A stretch of DNA of 64,000 nucleotides from Mycoplasma sp. 1578d (GTDB lineage Bacteria > Bacillota_I > Bacilli_A > Mycoplasmatales > Metamycoplasmataceae): positions 496,001 through 560,000 of the forward strand of contig NZ_CP102081.1 of NCBI RefSeq assembly GCF_024582695.1, written 5' to 3'. Position 1 is the first letter of the stretch. Each line of letters starts with the position of its first letter. Below the pieces are notes generated by a model. It did no database searches, was not told the origin of the DNA, and saw only the letters and a list, made by a program, of their open reading frames with translations. Of this stretch, positions 57,833-64,000 are shown piece by piece. The position numbers and the translations under genes are program-made.

Positions 57833-58682
57833 AAGGGTCTTTCTGACAAACAGGGCAATAACTTGTTCCTCTCCCGTTGGGTTTAAAATCTAATTTTACT
57901 TTAACAATTTCTGAACGCTTACATTTCATACATACACTCTTGGCTTTTCCGTATACCTTGAGTTCATTTTGAAAGGTTCCAATTACTCCATTAACTGATT
58001 GATATGAATGCACTGAGCTTCCGCCAGCAACAATACTTTGATCCATTATTTCTTGAGCTGTGTTAAGTAAATTTTTTAATTGTTCTTTTGAAAGATCTTT
58101 AGCTTTAGTCATTGGGAAAATATTGCAATGATACAATGATTCGTCAGCATAAATATTACCAATTCCTAAAATTAATGATTGGTCAAGCAAAATAGTTTTT
58201 ATTGACTTATTTGATTTTTGGAGTTTATTATAAAGTTGGTCAACATCCACAAAAGCTGGTAATTGAGCTAAATTTTTAAGTTCATGAATACTTACATCAT
58301 TCTCAGAAGGATCTAAGATTTCAAAGCTTCCAAATTTACGAGTATCATTATAAGCTAAAACACCCTTATTTTCTAGGTAAAAGTATAAATAATCATGCTT
58401 AAAATGATAATTTTCTAAAACTTGTTCATCTCGAATATAATATTTACCTTCCATCCGAAGATGAGAAAGAAAACGTTTATTATTACTTAAATGAAAGACT
58501 AAAAATTTCCCAACGTTTGAGATATCTTCAATTATTTCACCCTTAACAAAATTAATAAAATCTTTGGCCGATGCATTCTTAATAAATTTAGGATCAAAAA
58601 TTTTAACATTAAGTATTTTGTGCCCTTTAACTTCATTTTGTAGGGTTTTTCTAACGACGGTTACTTCTGGATATTCTGGCAT
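57825..58682 (-). CDS. mutM: Formamidopyrimidine-DNA glycosylase
   Basis: 285 aa. N-terminal PEYPEVTVVRKTL supplies the catalytic N-terminal proline after Met removal; HLRMEGKYY (~residue 73), LGIGNIYADESL (~residue 170), and a C-terminal zinc finger CMKCKRSEI...YCPVCQ (~residue 249-280). It removes oxidised purines such as 8-oxoguanine from DNA. The promoter -10 sits 7 nt before ATG, so the message is leaderless. First gene of mutM-nicotinamidase-smr. Confidence 0.95.
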   Translation of the reverse strand: MPEYPEVTVVRKTLQNEVKGHKILNVKIFDPKFIKNASAKDFINFVKGEIIEDISNVGKFLVFHLSNNKRFLSHLRMEGKYYIRDEQVLENYHFKHDYLYFYLENKGVLAYNDTRKFGSFEILDPSENDVSIHELKNLAQLPAFVDVDQLYNKLQKSNKSIKTILLDQSLILGIGNIYADESLYHCNIFPMTKAKDLSKEQLKNLLNTAQEIMDQSIVAGGSSVHSYQSVNGVIGTFQNELKVYGKAKSVCMKCKRSEIVKVKLDFKPNGRGTSYCPVCQKDPYE

Positions 58683-58689
58683 AATTTAT

Positions 58690-58695
58690 ATTATA
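58690..58695 (-). promoter_or_regulatory. -10 box of mutM (leaderless type)
   Basis: TATAAT on the minus strand, 7 nt before the mutM ATG. Confidence 0.55.
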
Positions 58696-58848
58696 ATACC
58701 TTTATTTATATTTAAAAAGCAATTGATTTTTACAATTTAAGATAGTTTTTATCAGTTATAATTTATAAAAATAGCTTGCACTCTTTTGCAAGCTATAAAG
58801 TTAATTATTAAATACCTTAAATTTTAATTAGCTAATTAGAGAGATGAA

Positions 58849-59271
58849 ATGAAAAAAATATTAAATTATCTAATACATCGTTTTATATACGAAATAAAAA
58901 CAGTAAAATTTTATCTAATAATTCTTTTTCATTCTGTTTTAGTGGGAATTATTATTCTCATATCTCGTTCAAAATATGATTTTTCAAACCAACAACAACT
59001 TATAGATGCTTTAATTATTGCTTTTGCAATTTCTTTTTTTGTCAATTTAGTTATTGTTGTTGGTAAAAATAGCTTCTTAAAAAATGTAGGTAAACACAAA
59101 GAAAGACAAGCAAAGTTAAAAAATCTAAGTCCAAATGATGCTAAAATTCGCAATATTATGCTTGAACAAAAACAAGAAGTTCACAGACATAATAGTTTAT
59201 ATTCATTTTTATTTGTTGCTTTTAGTACTACTTTATCGATTTTGATTTGCTATTTAAATTATCCAAATTAA
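58849..59271 (+). CDS. Small membrane protein with three hydrophobic segments, 140 aa
   Basis: Basic N-terminus, helices at ~residues 20-38, 50-70 and 117-136, with a lysine/arginine-rich cytoplasmic loop between (KHKERQAKLKNLSPNDAK). AGAGAG precedes the ATG. Ends 4 nt inside the convergent tsaC gene. No family recognised. Confidence 0.65.
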   Translation: MKKILNYLIHRFIYEIKTVKFYLIILFHSVLVGIIILISRSKYDFSNQQQLIDALIIAFAISFFVNLVIVVGKNSFLKNVGKHKERQAKLKNLSPNDAKIRNIMLEQKQEVHRHNSLYSFLFVAFSTTLSILICYLNYPN

Positions 59272-59738
59272 TCTCTTTTGATAATTTGAAAATTTTTATC
59301 TAAATTAATTAATGTGCTTGGTTTACCTGAAGATTCTCCAAAATTATGTACATTTTTTACTTGAGGAAAAATATTGTGAGCTTGATCAATGCTAATTGGT
59401 TTGCTTCCTGATAAATTTGCACTAGTCACATACATTGGGCCATTTTGTTCTAAAAAATTTAATAACAATTGATTATTAGGCATCCTAAAACCTTGGTCAT
59501 TAATAATGATACTATATGCTCCGGGCCAATATTTTTCGGCAACTTGAGTTGCCATATCATTTCATTGTTTAAACTTTTGAGCTTGTTGAATTGAGGAAAC
59601 TAAAATCATAATTTTTTTATCACGTGGTCGATTTTTAAGCTCGTATAATAATTCAAGAGTTTGTTCGCTAATTGGTCCACCAATTCCAGTGACTGTATCT
59701 GTACTAAAAATGTGGATTTTTGAATACTTATCTTCCAT
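59268..59738 (-). CDS. tsaC: Threonylcarbamoyl-AMP synthase, short form
   Basis: 156 aa, YrdC domain only. STDTVTGIGG (~residue 12), LKNRPRDKKIMILVSS (~residue 35-50) with the conserved K-x-R, YWPGAYSIII (~residue 71) and VTSANLSGSKP (~residue 104). First enzyme of the universal tRNA t6A37 modification; uses Thr, bicarbonate and ATP. The tandem Sua5 domain is absent, as in many minimal genomes. Confidence 0.88.
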
Positions 59739-59753
59739 TGGATTCCTTATTTT

Positions 59754-60362
59754 TTAATAATTATTTTTCTGAAATTGCTGAATTTTAAAATTGATTGAAC
59801 GAATAAACTTATTCTTTTGATAAGTTGTGTAAAGGTCAGTTACAGAAGTTTCGCGATTCAATTGACTGATTAAAAATTTATACTCTGAATCTGAAGAAAT
59901 AGATTTAAGAAAATCTAAATTATAGATTCCAGATTCATCATGATTTGAATTATTTAAATCATAACTGTGAATAATTCCTTTTAAATTATTGATATTATTA
60001 GCTATTTTTTCTTCAAAATCAAATTGACGATTATTGATTTTATTAATATAGTTAATCATTTTTAATTTAATTGTATATCAAAAATACGCTTCAAAAGGCA
60101 TATGAAGAAAATTCTTCCAATATTCAATAATTTCAAGCAGAATTGAATAAATATAATTTTGAATTTCTTCTTCACAAATACCATTATTAAATGAGTGTAA
60201 ACGTAAAATTTTACGTGCTAATGAACGAATTTTATATTTAATAAATTCGTAAATTAAACTTAATAAATGCGATGATCGAATTCTTATAAAATTATGAAGT
60301 TCGAAATAATTAATAATTTCATCTCTTAAATCTTTACGATAAATATAGCATTTATTCTTCAT
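59754..60362 (-). CDS. Divergent SigH-like alternative sigma factor (probable)
   Basis: 202 aa, joined over one TGA. Residues ~35-110 fit sigma region 2 of the SigH/ECF type: IKYKIRSLARKILRL, an EEEIQNYIYSILLEIIEYW helix, and FEAYFWYTIKLKMINYIN, in the same spacing as Bacillus SigH. The C-terminal ~40 residues (ISQLNRETSVTDLYTTYQ, then RSINFKIQQFQ) fit a weakened region 4 helix-turn-helix. Position supports it: Bacillus carries cysS-mrnC-rlmB-yacP-sigH, and here the order is cysS-rlmB-this gene. Its ATG lies inside the rlmB end (11-nt overlap) with AAGG upstream. In M. genitalium the sigma-like MG428 controls recombination genes. Confidence 0.6.
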
Positions 60363-61056
60363 TAACCTTGTTAGCAAAATCAAAGAGAATGATTCCAGTT
60401 GCTACCGATGCGTTTAATGATTGAACACTTCCATATTGTTTAATATAAACACTCTGATCAGCAACTGAAAGAACACTTTTTGAAATACCGTTACCTTCAT
60501 TACCGATAATTAAAAGTGAAGGTGTATTGTAATTAACTTGAGAATGGTTTACTGAATTTGAATTAAGTGTGGTTGCATAAGCTCAAAAACCTGCTTTTTT
60601 AAGCTTAGTAATAGTGGCACTAATTGAATTGACTCGATAAAAATTCATATTAACAAAACCACCACTTGCAACTTTTAAAACAGTTGGAGTAATATCACAA
60701 GAATTTTCCTTAGGATAAATAATATCCTTAATCCCAGCTGCGTTAGCAGTTCGAATGATTGCTCCAAAATTATGGGGATCTTGAATTTTGTCAAGGACTA
60801 AAACCCCTTTTGGTTTAGTCTTAATCAAGTGATTAGTATCTTTATAGTTAATCTCTTGTAAATAAGCTATAAAACCTTGGTGATTTTCTTTGCTAATTTG
60901 ATTGAGTTTTTGAGAATCAACAATCTGGATCATTGTTTTTTTAGAATCAAAAAGACTCGCATGTTCTTTTTTAGATACTAAGATTTTTAAAATGGGTAAA
61001 TTATTTTTATAAGCTTCAAGCACAGAGTTTTTGCCGCTGATTATGAATTTATGCAT
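60352..61056 (-). CDS. rlmB: 23S rRNA 2'-O-ribose methyltransferase (SpoU family)
   Basis: 234 aa. N-terminal substrate-binding domain (SGKNSVLEAYK), then SPOUT motifs: VLVLDKIQDPHNFGAIIRTANAAG (motif 1, key residues DxxDPxNxGAIxR), LLIIGNEGNGIS (motif 2) and YGSVQSLNASVATGI (motif 3, SLNxSxA). It binds AdoMet in a knot fold and methylates 23S rRNA (E. coli G2251). ATG directly adjacent to the cysS stop; the two are coupled. Confidence 0.93.
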
Positions 61057-62277
61057 TTAAAAAATTCCCTTCTTAATTAGAAGACTTCGAATCTGGTCAC
61101 TTTGTTCATATTTTTTTTGTGAATTAAGTACTTCTCATTGTTTATATAAAATTAAGTATTCTTGATAATTAATATTTTGAAAATTAAAGTCCATTGAGTT
61201 AAAGATTTTAATTAATGTGATTGCATAAACAGGATTATTATTAGCTTTTTTAATGAGATCGTGTATAAGATTCATGAATTTAGAAAAATTAAGCTCTAAA
61301 ATAAAACCCATAGCTTGTTTAAATATTTCTTGGTCATATAATATATTTGAAATTTGTGATTTAAATATTTTGAAATAAATTTTTGTAATCTTGTTAATGA
61401 GTTTATTTGCGTTATTAATCGCATTATCATCTAGATTAATAATTCCAGTAATTGAGTTCATAAGTAAAATAAATTTATAAACATCAGCTCCATGAATATT
61501 AACAAAATCCTTAGCTAAAATAACATTGTTTAATGATTTAGACATTTTAATTCCATTTAAGTTAAGGGTCCCTGTACGAAGTCATTTTTTTGTTATTTTA
61601 TTTCCGGTTAAAGATTGAAATTGAATATTTTCATTTTCATGATGCGGAAAAATAAGGTCAGTCCCACCTCCATGAACATCAACACCTTGTGAACCAAAAT
61701 TTTTGTAAATGATCACGCAACATTCAGTATGTCATCCTGGTCTTCCATTTCCAAAAGATGAAGGATATTGCACACCGGGTGTTTTAGTTTTCCATAAAGC
61801 AAAATCAGCTGGATGTCTTTTTTGATATTGAGTATCTTCAAAAATCATATTATCAAGTTTTTGATTTGAAACAGAACCATATTGCTCTTGGTTCTTACCA
61901 ACATCAAACCATACATTTTTATCTGTATCTATGTATGCATTTTTACTAATAATTAAATTTTTAATAAACTTATCAATGTGTTGTAAGTTTTCAGTTACAT
62001 ATTCAATTTTTGAAATAGTGTTTACATTTAATTGTTCAAGTAAGCTAAGGTACTCTTGAGCATACTTTTGAGCAATTTGTTTTTCAGAGACATTTTCTTG
62101 AATTGCTCGATTAATAATTTTGTCGTCAATATCGGTAATATTGTGAACAAAATAAAATTTTTTTCCTAAATTTCGAGCTGCTTTTAAAATTAGATCCATT
62201 GATAAAATGGGTCTAATGTTTCCAATATGCACACTATTATAAACCGTTGGACCACATACATAGATTTTGTAAAACAT
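61057..62277 (-). CDS. cysS: Cysteinyl-tRNA synthetase
   Basis: 406 aa, joined over TGA codons. Zinc Cys and HIGH region [18 protein letters not shown] (~residue 6-23), WHTECCVII (second zinc site, ~residue 182), HENENIQ and [12 protein letters not shown] (KMSKS, ~residue 245). Standard length for minimal genomes. The first ATG is used; the -10 box at 62284-62289 leaves no leader. Heads the cysS-rlmB-sigma operon, divergent from argS. Confidence 0.95.
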
Positions 62278-62283
62278 AAATAA

Positions 62284-62289
62284 ATTATA
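62284..62289 (-). promoter_or_regulatory. -10 box of cysS (leaderless type)
   Basis: TATAAT on the minus strand, 6 nt before the cysS ATG. Confidence 0.55.
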
Positions 62290-62313
62290 TATGTTTTAAT
62301 CACTTTTTTCTTA

Positions 62314-62319
62314 TATAAT
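62314..62319 (+). promoter_or_regulatory. -10 box of argS
   Basis: TATAAT 21 nt before argS; the transcript would have a short leader holding the AAGGAG ribosome binding site (62331-62336). Confidence 0.6.
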
Positions 62320-62340
62320 TAAAAGACTATAAGGAGAAAT

Positions 62341-63987
62341 ATGAGCTTATTTTTGGAAATAAAAGAAAAAATTAATAACGTTTTAGCACAATTAAAAGAG
62401 CAAAAGGTTTTAAGCGATCAATTGCAAATTAATTCACTTAATTACAACCTTTCTACACCTAATGTTCCAGATGATTTAAATAGTCAAGGAACAAATTATC
62501 ATTTTGCTACTAATGTTGCTTTTATAACTAAAAAATATTTCAATGAATCTCCTTTAACACTAGCAAATGTCATTCAAACTCAATTACAAAATGATCCATT
62601 TTTTGCTCAAATTGATGTTGCTAAGCCTGGATTTATTAATCTTGTCATTAATGATCAACAATTAATTAAAAAGGTTGAACAAATTGCTCAATTAAATGAA
62701 AATTATGGTAAGAATCAAGTTGCAAGCGAAAAAATTAATTTAGAATTTGTTTCAGCAAATCCAACTGGATTTTTACACGTTGGGCACGCTCGTGGTGCGG
62801 CTGTTGGAGATTCGCTGGCTCGTATTTTAACTCACGCAGGGCATCATGTTGAAAAAGAATATTACATTAACGATGCTGGAAATCAAATTAATATCCTAAC
62901 CGAATCAACATCAGTAAGATATCATGATCTTTTCGGAATTAAAATGCAATTTCCTGAAACATCATATCGGGGCGAAGATATTGTTTGACTTGCTAACAAA
63001 ATCAAAGAAAAATATAATGACAAATTCATAGATAAAACAGATACAAAAGAGTTTAAACAAATTTGTATTAATATTCTTTTAAACAAGATTAAAAGTGATT
63101 TAGCTAATTTTAATGTCACCTTTGATACATTCTTTAGTGAACAATCTTTATATGATCAGAATGCAATTGAAGTAGTTTTAGATAATCTTAAACAACATAC
63201 TTACACTAAAGATCGTGCTCTATTTCTTCAAACAGAAAAATTTGGAGATGATAAGGATCGTGTCCTTATTAAACAGGACGGCACTTATACATATTTACTT
63301 CCAGATATTGCTTATCACCTAATTAAAGCAAATAAAGCTCAAAAACTTCTTAATGTTTGAGGAGCAGATCATTCAGGTTATATCAATCGAATGAAAATTG
63401 CTTTAACTTGTTTAGGATATTCGCAAGATAAGGTTGAAATTTTAGTAGTTCAATTGGTTCGTTTACTTAAAAACGGACAAGAATATAAAATGTCTAAGCG
63501 TGCAGGAACTAGTGTTTTTTTAAGTGATTTACTTGCTGAAAGTTCAACAGATGCAGTGCGTTTTAGTATGCTTAGTCGAGAAGTTAATAGTAAATTTGAT
63601 TTTGATATTAACTTATCAAATCAAAAAGATCAGAAAAATCCAGTTTTTATCGTCCAATACGCACACTCAAGGGCATTTGCTTTATTAAACAAACTTACTT
63701 TGAATGATATAAATTATCATTTTATAACATCAGAAAAATTGCAAAAATTAATTTTAGAATTAGATAAATTTCCTGAATTAATTAAAACAATTGCAAATAC
63801 TTTAAAAGTTAATTTAATGGTGCAATACTTAATTGATTTAGCAAAAGCTTTTAATAGTTTTTATTCTGAAAGTAAGATTATTGGTTCAGAAAACCAAAAT
63901 ACTTTAGCTTATGTTGTTTTAGCAACTAAGAATACTTTAAAACTAGGACTTAATTTAATTGGTGTCTCTGCTCCTAATAAAATGTAA
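62341..63987 (+). CDS. argS: Arginyl-tRNA synthetase
   Basis: 548 aa, joined over TGA codons. N-terminal additional domain (tRNA D-loop recognition), class I signature FVSANPTGFLHVGHARGAAVGD (~residue 138-159 with HVGH), YYINDAGNQI, VWGADHSGYI (~residue 340) and the KMSKR loop EYKMSKRAGT (~residue 382), then the DALR anticodon-binding domain (VQYAHSR and C-terminal helices). It charges tRNA-Arg. The stop codon lies 13 nt before the window end; nothing further is visible. Confidence 0.95.
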
Positions 63988-64000
63988 AAGTCTTGAATTT

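Overview
This is a low-GC Mollicutes (Mycoplasma/Mycoplasmopsis-type) chromosome segment. UGA must be read as tryptophan: most genes have several in-frame TGA codons at conserved Trp positions (phosphoketolase, DnaG, Lon, LeuRS). Many apparent short ORFs are therefore pieces of one gene, and I joined them. Gene content (L-ascorbate operon with a phosphotriesterase-family lactonase, phosphoketolase, LeuRS with an eroded editing domain, many lipoproteins) points to the hominis/synoviae side of the genus. I cannot name the species without a search.

Layout. 1-3.2 kb: 3' end of RNase J, then a 912-aa membrane-anchored coiled-coil protein (-). 3.3-8.0 kb: degV plus an orphan PTS IIA (+), an RpiR-type regulator and phosphoketolase xfp (-). 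8.1-13.7 kb: glyS-dnaG-rpoD-nif3, the conserved Firmicutes macromolecular synthesis cluster (-). 13.8-17.6 kb: an anchored hypothetical protein, an S1-domain protein overlapping a degenerate glucose-6-phosphate-isomerase-like protein, and a lipoprotein. 17.7-22.5 kb: one 16S-23S rRNA operon (-) with processing stems around each rRNA and no adjacent 5S. 22.7-24.0 kb: tRNA-Leu, a membrane protein, tRNA-Arg and tRNA-Cys. 24.1-33.6 kb is the accessory region: an 841-aa lipoprotein, a type III restriction-modification locus with a broken mod and an intact res, and two low-complexity lipoproteins sharing a leader.

33.6-41.0 kb is a nine-gene operon (-) for L-ascorbate: lactonase, ulaA, ulaB, ulaC, ulaD, ulaE, the 4-epimerase, a HAD phosphatase and an unknown gene. 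Its product, D-xylulose 5-phosphate, is the substrate of the phosphoketolase at 5.6-7.9 kb. Together they form a route from ascorbate to acetyl-phosphate and glyceraldehyde 3-phosphate, hence ATP.

41.4-54.9 kb: msrA, a lipoprotein with an internal duplication, a ZIP metal transporter, yebC, nadE, two tandem paralogous APC amino-acid permeases, lon and leuS. 54.9-62.3 kb (mostly -): a possible ECF S component next to upp, mscL, a stand-alone Smr protein, a nicotinamidase-like hydrolase, mutM, a small membrane protein, tsaC, then cysS-rlmB followed by a 202-aa protein that by position and by alignment looks like a divergent SigH-type sigma factor. argS (+) closes the window.

Most interesting: the probable alternative sigma factor, the Pgi-like pseudoenzyme, the broken mod gene with a 13-bp frame-shifting repeat, the ascorbate-to-phosphoketolase route with a candidate operator, the LeuRS without recognisable editing motifs, and the repeated use of -10 boxes 6-9 nt before ATG (leaderless messages). 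No CRISPR array, prophage or intact insertion sequence was seen.
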